A stretch of DNA of 64,000 nucleotides from Benincasa hispida (lineage: Eukaryota; Streptophyta; Magnoliopsida; Cucurbitales; Cucurbitaceae). The translations under genes and the position numbers were made by a program. Of this stretch, positions 10,802 through 22,559 are shown one piece after another. How positions within the stretch are numbered: position 1 is the first letter of the stretch; every line of letters starts with the position of its first letter. The notes under the pieces are model-generated. The model had not been told where the DNA came from. It was given only the letters and a program-made list of their open reading frames with translations, and ran no database searches. The stretch is from contig NC_052353.1 in NCBI RefSeq assembly GCF_009727055.1, forward strand, positions 47,713,348 to 47,777,347, in the 5' to 3' direction.

Positions 10802-12265
10802 GTTTAAATTATAAAAAATGTTGAACTTTACACTTTGTGTAAAAATGTCCTTGAAGTTTCAAAACTTTAAAAAATACTCTTAAACTTTTGGAAAGAGTTC
10901 AAAAAATACCCTTGTCATTAGTTTTGAATGGAAACCGCAAAAGTTTTGTTTCAAAAATACCATTAAACTTTCAAAGCGTTTCAAAAGTACCCTTCACTTA
11001 ATAAAAGTTCAAAAATATATCCACCGCTAGTATTTGAACAAAAACTGTTAATTTCTCGTGACAAAAATGACTTTAAAAATAAAAAAAATAAAAATGCTCA
11101 TTAATTTGTTTAAAGTTTTCTTAAATTTGAAAATAACCAATTTTAAAATAAATTATATAGATATCCTCGTTTTTTTCATATACGTACTTTCATATTTCTC
11201 TTAATTTTTTCAATTCTTAGCTTATACCAATTTTCTCAACAACCAAAATTTTAAGTTAGAACATAAAATACCACAAAATTTCACAAAATTCCATAATCAA
11301 ATTCTCCTCTTGAAACATACCAAAATAATAAATAGTCAAATAAAAAAAAGTATCAGTTTAAATCATGTTGGTTTTTAGGAATTTAATATTTATTTTAGTT
11401 CTTAAATAGGTTAGCGAGCAAAAGAAGTTGTTGGGATGTTCCAGATGCAATTTGGGCTTAAATGGAGTAATTAAAAAGCAACAGGAGGCAAAATGGTGAA
11501 ATCGGACAGGGGAGGCACGACATTACGCAAAGCACTACAACACTTGTGCCCCGTGCCATTCACGGAGATAGACTGCTAGGCGGTGCAGTCCTATTCTACG
11601 ATGCTGCAGCGCTCTGCATTTGATACTTGCGCATGAAGAGACACTCTTTCCAATTTGCACTCATTCCAAATAGTCAAATACTTTTTTTTATTTGACTCTT
11701 TATCATTTTGGTATGTTTTAAGAGGAAATTTTGATTTATGAATTTTGTGAAACTTTGTGGTATTTTATGTTTTACCTTAAAATCTTGGTTTTTTTTTTTT
11801 TTTTTTTTTTGTTGAGAAAATTCGTGTAAGCTTAAAATTGGAAAATTAAGAGAAATATGAGAGTACCTATATTAAAAAAGTTGAGGACATCTTATAATTT
11901 ATTTTAAAATTGATTTTATTCAAACTTAAAAAAATTTCAAACAAATTGATCAGTAGGAGCATTTTTTATTTTAATTTTTATTTTAAAGCCTTTTTTATCA
12001 CGATGAATTAATGGTTGTTGTTCAAATACTAACGGTAGAAGTATTTTTGAACTTTTATTAAGTTAAGAGTATTTTGAAACGTTTCGAAAGTTCAAGAGAA
12101 TTTTTTAAACGAAACTTTAATGGTTTCCATTCAAAACTAATGACAAGGGTTTTTTTTTTCTCTCTCTTTTTGAAAGTTTAAGGGTATTTTTAAAATTTTT
12201 GAAACTTCAAAGATATTTTCGACACAAAGCATAAAGTTCAGGGGTATTTTTTTTATAATTTAAAC
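10802..12265. repeat. Large foldback (inverted-repeat) element, arms about 550-590 bp
   Basis: The left arm (10802-11352) and the complement of the right arm (11678-12265) align end to end. Shared blocks include GTTTAAATTATAAAAAA, TTGTCATTAGTTTTGAATGG, AATAAAAGTTCAAAAATA, AGTATTTGAACAA, TTTTAAAATAAATTATA, TCATATTTCTCTTAATTTT and GTCAAATAAAAAAAAGTAT. The 325-bp spacer (11353-11677) is much more GC-rich and has no homology to the arms. There is no reading frame. An RNA read through it would form a long hairpin. Confidence 0.85.
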
Positions 12266-12563
12266 CACTTTATAAAACACACTTTGACTCCCACCTTTAA
12301 AATTGGTTCCTTATTAGCTACAATTTAACCTTTTCTAAATTAAAATTTATTTTGTCTACTTAGTCTATTCCTTAATAAAATTTTAAAATTAATAAGTTCA
12401 ATGCGACCGTTTTTTTAATGTAATTGTTTTTCTAAAATGCCCCTAATTCTCTTATACTTAACGAATAATCTAAGATCAAACAACATATAAATTTATTAAT
12501 TTACTTCATTTAAAAACATGTTTTTTCAAATGCACAATAGTTAGCAATTACTTCAAAAACTAC

Positions 12564-12606
12564 AATAATAATAATAATAATAATAATTATTATTATTATT
12601 ATTATT
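12564..12606. repeat. (AAT)n/(ATT)n palindromic microsatellite
   Basis: A run of AAT units switches directly into a run of ATT units, giving a near-perfect palindrome able to extrude as a hairpin. Confidence 0.9.
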
Positions 12607-13464
12607 TAAAGAAATGAATGCAAATGGTCCATGTAAGGAGGAGGGGGAAATGAAGTATCCAAGTCAACGTAATTTTGGAGGCGGCCGATAGGAAAACACC
12701 TCGAAACCAAACAACAATTTTCCACGAAAGGTTTTTAAAAATCTTCAAAATCGCTTTCATATTTGAACAAAATATTCAAATACATCCCAATTTCAACACA
12801 TAATATTCCTTATTTGTGATATTTCATCCATGTAAGAGATTGTTTGGGTCCTAAATTGAGTTTATATTGTTTGGAGATATGTGTAGAAAATTTGGTGCAT
12901 TTTCTTCTTACATAAAAAACTGTTTTTATGTAAATATTTTTGTTTGAAAATTTTTTATTCAATAATTCTACGTATTTTTATTAATAAATTATATATCACA
13001 CTTTGTTTTATTTTTAAATATTTTTTAAAAAATACACATATATTATTGAGAGTTTTGAGAAATATGATTTAGAGTTTACTTTTGGATCATGCATTTCAAT
13101 TTTTTTTAAAAAAAGCAATCATTTTACATATTTGTGCTCGTGATGTTTCTAGATAAGTTGGACAAAATTATATTGAATTCATTGAAACAAAATAAATTTG
13201 AATTTCTAAGTGAAATATTCTCCAGATGTAATTGTACTATAACGGCGTTTTTAATGATCATGTTATATGGTTGACACAAAAAATATGTAACAAAAGCCAC
13301 AATCTCCCACTTAGTTATATGGTACCAAAAAAAAAAAAAATAGGGACTTTTACATCAAAAGTCATCTTTGGCCATTTATTTTCATAAATGTCTTTAATTT
13401 GATTTTTTTTTTAAATAAAAAAATGTCTTTTAGTGTTTTTTTTTACAGTATTACCCCTTTTTTA
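12607..13464. other. AT-rich spacer
   Basis: No coding sequence, RNA gene or clear repeat was seen. Confidence 0.4.
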
Positions 13465-14690
13465 TATTTATTTATATTCGCTTTTTATATATGTTTTCCA
13501 AACTCCCTTAATGATGGAGAGAGATATACATTTATTATGGAAAATAAATACTTTTTTCCATTTATTTATTTAGTTTCCTTCTTTTTGATACCCTTTAATG
13601 AAGATAGAAATACATTTATTATGGAGAGAAAAAATATATTTAATATATTTTTTCCTCATTTTCAAGAGAAAAAAAATCCATTTAACATAAATCTTTCCTT
13701 TTTCATTTGGAAAGAAAAAACGACATTTAATATGATTTTATTTTCCATTTCGTTTTTCATGTTAATTTTTTATATTATGTGATATATTTCATTATTTATT
13801 TTGAGTATTATGTGATATATCATGTGCCTGTAATATATTTCATTGTTTATTTGAAAATGTTTCAACAAATATATGAAATATGCTGGTAAATATAATTGAA
13901 ATATACTCAAATACAACTCTGATTTCATGGCAACTTGTTGGTTTTCCTAGCGAATTCATAGTTATTTTTAAATATACCTTAGAATATTGTATATACTAAC
14001 CAATATATGAAATATAACTATACTGAAATAGATAATTATATCTGTATGACAATACAATATAAACCACAATATATTTCAACACAGAACATATATATAAGCA
14101 TATATATCATAAAATATAAATGTAAGAGAGAAATACTCTTATTTATTTATATTAGTATATATTTTCCCTATTTTTGAAGCTCACTTAATGATGGAGAGAG
14201 AAATACATTTATTATGAAAATGTATGTAACATGATATTTTCCATTTTCAATTGGAGAGAAAAAATGCATTTAATATAATTTTTTTCATTTTCATTTAGAA
14301 AGAGAAAATAACATTTAATATGATTTTGTTTTCCATTTTATTTTTCATGTTGATTTTTGATATTATGTGATATATTCCATTGTTTGTTTTGAGTATTATG
14401 TAATATATCGTGTACTGTAATATTTTCCATCATTAATTTGGAAATGTTCCAATAATATATGAAATATAATGGTAAATATATTTAATTTGTACTCAAATAC
14501 AACTCTGATTTCACGGCAACTTGTTGGTTTTCTAGCGACTTCATGGTTATTATTAAATATACCTAAGAACATTGTATATACTAACCAATATATGAAATAT
14601 AAATATACTGAAATATATAAGTATATCCATATGACGGTACAATATAAACCACAATATATTTCAGCATAAAACATATATCCAAGTGTACTT
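13465..14690. repeat. Diverged tandem duplication, unit about 550-650 bp
   Basis: Copy 1 (about 13465-14110) and copy 2 (about 14140-14690) share, in order, CTTAATGATGGAGAGAGA, TACATTTATTATGG-type blocks, ACTCAAATACAACTCTGATT, CAACTTGTTGGTTTTC, TATACTAACCAATATATGAA and ATAAACCACAATATATTTCA. Short reading frames in both copies are AT-rich and unlike any protein. The copies differ by many indels, so the duplication is old. Confidence 0.85.
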
Positions 14691-14769
14691 ATCACAAAAC
14701 AAGAAATCTAAATACAAAACCATCATCATTTTTAATAAACGGGTATACATACCACAATATATATATATA

Positions 14770-14950
14770 TATACATATTTGCTCGCTCTGTTGTACCATC
14801 GATCGAATTTGCTCGGCCTGTTGCACCGATCGACTTGATATGTTTGCCCCCTTCCCCCCGGTGTTGTCGACCAAATATGCTCGCCCTATCATCATCAATC
14901 AGATTTGCTCACCTCGTCATGTCGTCAACCGAATCTGCTCGCCCCGTCGT
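14770..14950 (+). repeat. Degenerate 'TTTGCTCG' minisatellite
   Basis: About six imperfect units of 25-37 bp, each opening with TTTGCTCG or TGCTCGCC and containing a GTCG/GATCGA core. The array ends exactly where an LTR-like TGTAACACCC begins at 14951. Confidence 0.6.
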
Positions 14951-16020
14951 TGTAACACCCAAACCTTCATAGGATTCTTTAGGCCGAAAAAGAAACTCAA
15001 AATTCAAGCCTTTGAAGGAAAAGATACCTAAGTACCTAAAACTATACCTTGGAAGGAATATAAGTACTTAAGGAAAATTCTAAGTATTAGAGACATAGTA
15101 GTATGAGGTAGGATTCTAGCAAAGTATGTAAATTAAACTCATAGCATAGTAGGAAATATAGCCAATTATTCAAACTATGATGAGAACTAAGAGAAACTCC
15201 AAGTTGCTTTAGGGAAAAGAAAATTTGACTAAGTACCAAGGATATGAGGAGTAGGGGCTTAATCTAGGATAAGACATTTCAAGTGGAACATATTTTGGGA
15301 AAGGAATGAGGACTTGGATGCATGCTAGGGTAGAAATGGACATGATGGGTGCATACCAAAATGACTTACCCATAAGAAGTGTTATGGTGAGATATGATCC
15401 CAAAACTTGAAGAAAGAAGTGGTTGTGTTGGAAGGTCATGCGTTGAACTATGCACGAGCAAGGGAGGAAATCAGGATTGAACGCATGGGGGAGGATTGGT
15501 GGGCGCATAGGGGGTTCAAAGGGGAAAAGTTGGCTAAGTGTTGGACAACATAAGATACCACAATTGGAGGAAACCCTAAAGAGGGAAGGGTTGGGTGCAT
15601 AGGTGAAGCATTTGGTGCATCAATGGCCATGTGGACGCATGTCTTGAAGAAAAAGTAGAGCAAGAGGACATATGGCTAAGTCTTTGAGTTGGGGAAAGTA
15701 GGCTATGTGTTGAGGAGGAAAATAGAAGCCAAGGGAGAAGACAAAAGAAGAAAGATGGGCGTATGAAGGTGAGATGGGCACATAGGCCTAGGGTTGGCGC
15801 ATAGGAGGTCTTGTAAATTTCATTTGGACTCTAAGAGGAGCAAGCTGGAAGCATAAGACAAATCCTTGGGAGAGAGTTATACCAAGGAAGCCAAAAGTCC
15901 TAGTTGGGCACATGCTTGAGGGAGGTTGGGTGCATACTTTTGCATAACGCCTAAGAGGAAGATATGAGGTGATTAAGAGCCAAGTTGAGGAACCATACAT
16001 CCAAACCTAAGTGAGCATGC
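14951..16020 (+). mobile_element. Ty3/Gypsy-type LTR fragment opening with TGTAACACCC
   Basis: It starts TGTAACACCC, as do the LTRs of the Gypsy element at 24082 and 30863. The body is unusually purine-rich, with many scattered GGGCGCATAG / GGGTGCATA motifs (about 15340-16010). I see no partner LTR, primer-binding site or gag-pol. The right boundary is uncertain. Confidence 0.5.
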
Positions 16021-16429
16021 ATTGGAAACACCATCATGGATGCATGAAAAAGATGTTAGATGCATTGAGGGGAGGAGGAGGAGGGGCTTGATGGTGAAGA
16101 AAATCAGACATGAGGATTTCCTTGAGCAGTGGAATGATCGTTCTAAATTTCATTCGTATTTGAACATACACAATTACAATAAAGAAACGGAAACTAACTG
16201 GTCATGCAACAAAATGAAATTACAGCATGCTTTCAATAAGATCAAGGGAAAGATCATATATACCTTTGAAGACTCATCTTCAAACTCCCTCGATCATGAA
16301 CACTCGTTCAATCTCCAAGACTGCAATACACAAACACTTGAACACAGTGACCAGAACACAGCACGATCACATCGACCACCAACGAACATCGCAAACTCAA
16401 CGAATGGCCTCCAAAAACCTCGACTCAGT

Positions 16430-16585
16430 CGAGTTGAGTAAGACACCACCACAATGGCTACCTTGGTATTCTCGGTGTGAAAATCCAAAAGTGTGGGCTC
16501 TGTGTGGACCTGGTTAGAGGAGAAGACCAAAGGAAGAACAATCGTGTAAATGATTGAGCAAGTGGGAGATGACAAAAGTCTATCG
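16430..16585 (-). mobile_element. LTR fragment related to 17700-17850
   Basis: GACACCACCAC, CCTTGGTATTCTCGG and ATCCAAAAGTGTGG recur at 17714-17776 in nearly the same order. The two flank the N gap, so the gap probably hides a repeat that short reads could not resolve. Confidence 0.6.
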
Positions 16586-17290
16586 NNNNNNNNNNNNNNN
16601 NNNNNNNNNNNNNNNNNNNNNNNNNNNNNNNNNNNNNNNNNNNNNNNNNNNNNNNNNNNNNNNNNNNNNNNNNNNNNNNNNNNNNNNNNNNNNNNNNNNN
16701 NNNNNNNNNNNNNNNNNNNNNNNNNNNNNNNNNNNNNNNNNNNNNNNNNNNNNNNNNNNNNNNNNNNNNNNNNNNNNNNNNNNNNNNNNNNNNNNNNNNN
16801 NNNNNNNNNNNNNNNNNNNNNNNNNNNNNNNNNNNNNNNNNNNNNNNNNNNNNNNNNNNNNNNNNNNNNNNNNNNNNNNNNNNNNNNNNNNNNNNNNNNN
16901 NNNNNNNNNNNNNNNNNNNNNNNNNNNNNNNNNNNNNNNNNNNNNNNNNNNNNNNNNNNNNNNNNNNNNNNNNNNNNNNNNNNNNNNNNNNNNNNNNNNN
17001 NNNNNNNNNNNNNNNNNNNNNNNNNNNNNNNNNNNNNNNNNNNNNNNNNNNNNNNNNNNNNNNNNNNNNNNNNNNNNNNNNNNNNNNNNNNNNNNNNNNN
17101 NNNNNNNNNNNNNNNNNNNNNNNNNNNNNNNNNNNNNNNNNNNNNNNNNNNNNNNNNNNNNNNNNNNNNNNNNNNNNNNNNNNNNNNNNNNNNNNNNNNN
17201 NNNNNNNNNNNNNNNNNNNNNNNNNNNNNNNNNNNNNNNNNNNNNNNNNNNNNNNNNNNNNNNNNNNNNNNNNNNNNNNNNNNNNNNNNN
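16586..17290. other. Assembly gap, 705 N
   Basis: Unbroken N. Any reading frame spanning it is meaningless. Confidence 1.
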
Positions 17291-17855
17291 TAATAGACAA
17301 AAATGCCCATCGTTTAACAAATGCTCCGCGATCATTTAGCTAATGGCTAGCTGAGTGAACTATCGTGTAGTGTTCACTCCACGATCGTCTAGTCTCTCTT
17401 CAGCTATCGTTTAGTGAATCCTATTCACATAACAGTGATCCGTGAGTGAGTTTTCGAGAATAGCAACTCTAACAACAACTTCAAAATTTAGGAAAACAAT
17501 TTTTTCTTTTATCTCACGGTTATCATGAAACCACCAATAACCTCCCACTCAATTGGTTATTAAAGAAAAAGATATAATTATCCAATAATTAATATTATTA
17601 TAAATATATATGATAACTAACCATAATTATATTTTATAACCTATAGTTTTAAATTTTTCATCTCAATGAAACATATAAGCCATAGTTCTTTTTCTATTTC
17701 AATGGAGTAGAAGTGGGGACGACACCACCACTTGGAGCCCTTGGTATTCTCGGAGTGAGAATCCAAAGTGTGGTCTTTGGTGAATTTGGTAGAGGTCGTA
17801 GGAATAGGCTGATCGTGTAGACGATAAGCAAGTGGAAGAGAAAGCTATCGTATAG

Positions 17856-18083
17856 CGGAGTGCTTATTGTTTAGACAAAGCTACACGACCGTGTAGGTTT
17901 TACTAAGCGATCGTCTAGTAATAGGTAAACGGTCGTTTAGAAAACACGGCATGCTAGGTGATCGTTTAGCGGAGTGCTTATTGTTTAGAGAAAGCTACAC
18001 GATCGTGTAGGTTTTACTAAGCGATCGTCTAGTAATAGGTAAACGGTCGTTTAGAAAACACGGCATGCTAGGTGATCGTTTAG
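17856..18083. repeat. Two 114-bp tandem units built on CGATCGTTTAG motifs
   Basis: Unit 1 is 17856-17969 and unit 2 is 17970-18083; both open CGGAGTGCTTATTGTTTAGA and end GGTGATCGTTTAG. By eye they differ at two positions only. Each holds several degenerate copies of ACGATCGTGTAG / GCGATCGTCTAG / ACGGTCGTTTAG. Confidence 0.9.
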
Positions 18084-18944
18084 GAAAGCTAAGCGATCAT
18101 TTAGAGAAAGGCGTGCGATCGTTTAGACGTGGGTGTGCAATCATTTGGACGATGAGACTCTATCGTATAGGCTCTGAGGTAAGCGACCGATACTTTTTCA
18201 CACAGATTGCAAATTTTTTGAACTCTTGCAAAATGAAAGAAATTTTCATTTTATTCTTCGGTTACAATAACCGAATACGGCTTTTTCCACTAATGCACGA
18301 TTGAAGAGAATATTTTGGCCAATTATCTCATAATTAACCAATTTAATAATAAATCAACATAATCATATTATATTCTTACCCTATAGTTTGATATCACATA
18401 TCTACTATAGTAATTTCTCCTCCACTTGATATAAATCATATTTATATCTAATTTCCTCCAAAATAATGTATCTCATACATTTAGTCAATTATATCATATA
18501 TAATTAACCAGTTCAATTATATCATATATAATCGAACTCCATCTTGTCAATTTGAACATTTCAAACTGACCCAAAAACTGATTCTTGACTTTATCCAAGC
18601 TACTTAGGGGACCTTATAGACCCGTGGCTCGAAGTTCCAATGGTACATGAATAGCTAACTAAACTCTTTAGCCACGAGATTCATCATTCGTTAACTGCCA
18701 GGCATTCCATTAAGACCAACAGCTGAACTCTTCTTACCACATATATATTTCTGTGTCCATCGGATATAATCAATCATGAGTACGATGACCCTTCACAGAT
18801 GCTCATAAGTACAGTTGGACCAATTTACCGTTTTGCCCCTATAGTTACATCTCACTCCTTGAGTACCACTGATTCCTCTAATGAACATTACAACATAGTC
18901 CAACTATGTGTGAACACCTTTCGGGCCAAGAGAAAGTGTGTTGC

Positions 18945-18982
18945 CTGTCTCTTATACACATCTAGATGTGTATAAGAGACAG
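18945..18982. other. Tn5 mosaic-end junction adapter left in the assembly
   Basis: Two 19-bp Tn5 mosaic ends stand back to back: CTGTCTCTTATACACATCT at 18945-18963 and its exact complement at 18964-18982. This 38-bp palindrome is the circularisation junction of transposase-based mate-pair libraries. It is not plant sequence. Confidence 0.97.
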
Positions 18983-19343
18983 CCCCTACACAAATGATCA
19001 GGATCAGACCATCTGTGACAAGTCATAACACTTGTGACCATTCCACAAAGTGGGTCGCATCTGTAGCGTTACAAAGATAAGGTTTCCCTCCTATATCCAT
19101 ATACTATAGACCATTTTGGTTATCACTCAAGACATGATCCACTTGTATGTCACCACATATATGCTTAAGTTACATACAGATAACTAGGGATTTTATGTTT
19201 ATTGGTTTGTGGTAAAGCAAATAAAACATACAACTGAGTAAAAACAAGATGTGAAGTAAATATCATATATTATACAACATAAGCGTTCGTATAAACTGTT
19301 TACAAACTACAGGACACGAGACTTTAGGGCATCAACACCAACA

Positions 19344-20061
19344 AGTCCTACTATGACTGAGTCCTCTCTTCTAAAGAGAAGTTGTGGCCACTATGTTCAA
19401 GACCTGAAATCAACCCTTAAGGGAGCAATCTATCTACTTACCCCTACTTCGGGGAAGGAGTGAATTCCATCTTGTGTAACTGAGTTTCCAACTCCCAAAT
19501 TAGACAAGTCCCCAAAAAGGTAGGCATGTTGGGTTGGAAATCTAGCCACTCTCACCCATACTAATCAAAGGACACCCTCAAAGGCAAGAGATCCCAAAAC
19601 ACTTAGGATTGAAGTCATGTCACCTATGGTCGTTTAGGTGAGATGTAAGTCTTAAGTATCAACGGCGTTATATACAGAGACTAGTCATCTCGTGGTCTGG
19701 TCTTATACAAACTCTTTGTATTGGACACTTCCGCTCGCAAGTCTCCACATGAATGGTCAGGAAATACCATCTGTAGTAGTTCACAACACTTGCAAACCTC
19801 TACAAAGCGAGTCGTATCCGTAGTGTCACCAGGATCAAGTATCCCTTCTTAATCCTTATACTACAGACCTTTTTAGGTTATCACTTAAGGCATGATCCAC
19901 TTGTATATCTCATATACATGCTTAAGTTTACATACAATAACCATGGAGCTTTGTTTATTGGATATGAGTAAATGCCAAATAAATAACTGTTATTTTATTC
20001 ATAACAATATGTAATTTACAAACCACGAGACTCCAGGAGAATTAGGACATCAATCCCAACA
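19344..20061 (-). mobile_element. LTR fragment, copy B of the TGTTGG family
   Basis: Minus strand start TGTTGGGATTGATGTCCTAA at 20061. It contains TGGAGACTTGCGAGCGGAAG, CAAAGAGTTTGTATAAGACC, AAGACTTACATCTCACC and TTGCTCCCTTAAGGG, all found in copies C and D. Its far end abuts the outer end of copy A at 19343/19344. Confidence 0.65.
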
Positions 20062-21480
20062 GATGGAACAACCATGCGCCCAAATTCGGTTTACTTTGTT
20101 GTTTATTTAATTTATGCATGTGATGTATGGTTAAATAATATTTGTTGCATAATATATGCCATATAGTTTTAAATTCCCATGGACCAATGAAACTAAGGTA
20201 ACCAATGAAAAGTTTATAATGAGGTAGGTGAGGAAAAAGCCTAAAAACAGTAAACAATGATGATAAAACATGGGCAAAGAATGTTTCATCCTTTCGGTTG
20301 TTATGCCTCAAGTGATGCAATCGCATCATACCTGGACGATGGGTTACAAATGAACAGAATCTACTCATATTTGGTCTTGTATCAAGTTCCTTTAGGAGGT
20401 CTAAGTAACAATGCCTAATGTTTCCATGGTTAGCTGGATCTTAAATTAGTTCAAGTTCAGTTTCTTTATCTTACAGTGTCCTTTATTTCTAAGGTGAAGT
20501 GACAGTCCTATTTCTAGGCTCACAGTCCCATATCCCTTTGTGACATTCATTTACACCCTAACTTTTGCAGCATTAGAACTCTACTAGATTGTTAAAGTAA
20601 GTGGTCAGTTCAACTTATAGATTTTATCTTTAAATTCAACAAAGAGGACACGTAAAATAAAGTGGTATGAAGTGCAACATTATTACTTAAACCATAACAA
20701 CCTAGGGCATCCACATTCCTAAACCTCTAGAAAGGTTTAACTCATGACAAATGATAAAATAATGAACTTTATTAAATCATAAATCATAGCAACAATATAG
20801 AGTTTAATGTTGAAAAGAAAATAAGAGAAACTATAAGGAATAAGTTAATGGAAAATGTTGAAAATTACAACTTGAGTGATCTTGGGACAAGTTCTCAATT
20901 TCCCAATCTTTCCCTCCATTTCAAGGGTGAATGATTCCTCACCACACGTTTTCATGAGGTGAGATAACCTAGAGCAGCTATGCCTCAAGGGAACTTTCCT
21001 TCTTGAGGCTACTAACTTGAGAATCTGAGAAAACGTCTAGGAGGACTGATACAAATGATAGAAACAGTGGAAGAGTGATGATGAATTCAAAGATGAAGAG
21101 TTGTTCAATGAGATGAAGGACTTCTCCTCCTTTTATAGACTTCAAAGTAGCTGAGAAGGACTGAAATCTGTACTCTGATGATTTACCAGGTGAAATCGAG
21201 GCTGGACAACTGCTTGGAACATGAAAATCGCAACCATATTTGACTGGGTTGAATTCAGAAAAATTAGAGTTCACTAATGCGCCCGCATTGAGGAAAACTT
21301 TGCAATCTGGCCAAAATCACCTACCAAAGTCTACAAAATCACCCCCAAATCAGTAAATAACAACTTTTAAGCTCAATCAAACCCTCTTGAGCTCATTTTA
21401 GCTAATTAAGACTAAATTTAGGGGAAAACACATACAAGAACCCATTTTTATAAGTAGAAGTGTGCAAATAAAGGCCTAAA
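20062..21480 (-). mobile_element. Probable antisense LTR of a second retrotransposon family
   Basis: Minus-strand reading gives a TATA-like GTCTATAAAAGGAGGAG at about 21141-21125, then downstream sequence without homology to the neighbouring LTR copies. The 98-codon reading frame at 20978-21274 spans this promoter-like segment and is probably not a gene. Assignment as an LTR rests on the core promoter and the repeat context only. Confidence 0.35.
21131..21137 (-). promoter_or_regulatory. TATA-like core of the antisense LTR
   Basis: TATAAAAGG on the minus strand, inside the putative LTR at 20062-21480. Confidence 0.35.
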
Positions 21481-21899
21481 AACATGCATTTCATGACATG
21501 TATCAGTATATAAGTTACATTTAATTTGGTAAATTAATTGTATACCAAATATTTCATATTTTGTATATTAATTGAATTATATACCTGATTTAGAGAAGAC
21601 AAAAAAACATATCAATAATATTATTGATATACCAAATATGAATTATATCATTTAGAATGATACTTAAAGTATGGCATTGACATTTCATTTGTTTAGTAGT
21701 ACTAATTCAAAATGAATTTTGAGTAGATCATTAGAGTACTGATAGTATATCATAATGAGCTCAAAATGCAATTCTAAATATTTGGTGTATCAGTAGTTTA
21801 TCAACCATCATTCAAATTTTATTTAAGTTTATAACAAAGATGTATTAATAGTATATCAGTAGTCATTAAAAATTCATTTAATATACATTTTTAGTATAT

Positions 21900-22235
21900 G
21901 AATTGAAGGAATCAAATTTTGCAACAAAAGCGCGTGAACACGTGTGCTTTTGAAATTCGTTTTGGAAATTGTGAAAATAGAGAAACATACAAAATACAAG
22001 GATAAACATAAAGTACATAAGCACTTTTTTATAAAGAGGAATAGAACTTACCCTTAAAGTGAAGGAATGGAATTTCTCATGGAAGCATGTGAGTGTTGTG
22101 CAATTAAATTCCAATTTTGGAAAACATCAAAAATAGAGAACAACATACAATATTATATACAACAGGATAAACAAAATAAAACCTATAAGCATGCTTTCTA
22201 CAGAGAAATGGAGGGAATAAAAGTACTTACCCTTA
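21900..22235. repeat. Tandem duplication of about 160-175 bp
   Basis: Copy 1 (about 21900-22055) and copy 2 (about 22070-22235) share GGATAAACA, ATAAGCA, ATAGAGAA, AATACA and end in ACTTACCCTTAAAG (22046-22060; 22226-22240). On the minus strand that end reads CTTTAAGGGTAAGT, a good 5' splice-site-like string, present once per copy. Confidence 0.6.
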
Positions 22236-22559
22236 AAGAATTCTTCCTTTCAAAATTCCTCTTCGATGATCATGAATAGAAACTTTTCTGCACGAACACA
22301 AAAGTCTTCTCTTGAATCGGTGAGATCACAATCACAACAAAACAAGTGCTTGAGGACATTACTACATGGATTCCTCACTATTCTCAGACAAGGATTTGAG
22401 GATGTGTGGGCTTCTACTTGTTTTTGGGGGAGGGAAGATTAATTATAGAAGATCAAAGATGAGAGAATTTTTCACGTCTATTCCAATGATACCTCTACAA
22501 TCTCAACAACAGATGAAGAAAAGGATTGGGAGAAGTTATCTCAACTCTTCACATGAAAA

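Larger units (their letters stand above)
17291..19343 (-). mobile_element. LTR retrotransposon fragment, copy A of a TGTTGG...-type LTR family
   Basis: Read on the minus strand it opens TGTTGGTGTTGATGCCCTAA at 19343 and shares with copies B-D the blocks GGATCATG near an AAGTGATAACC stretch, a 'GCGACCCACTTTGTGGAATGG'-like stretch, and CCTGATCATT. Further left (17340-18180) are many CGATCGTTTAG / CGATCGTCTAG motifs. It is split by a sequencing-adapter junction at 18945-18982. Relative to copies B and C about 400 bases of LTR are missing there. No coding region remains. Confidence 0.6.

Noticed and set aside
13399..13782. 127-codon Phe/Ile-rich frame
   Set aside because: AT-rich low complexity in a duplicated non-coding block; the second copy does not preserve the frame.
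16022..16441. 139-codon plus-strand frame
   Set aside because: It lies within LTR-derived DNA bordering the gap, with no recognisable domain or splice structure.
16294..17339. Long reading frames across the N gap
   Set aside because: They consist almost entirely of undefined residues from the 705-base gap.
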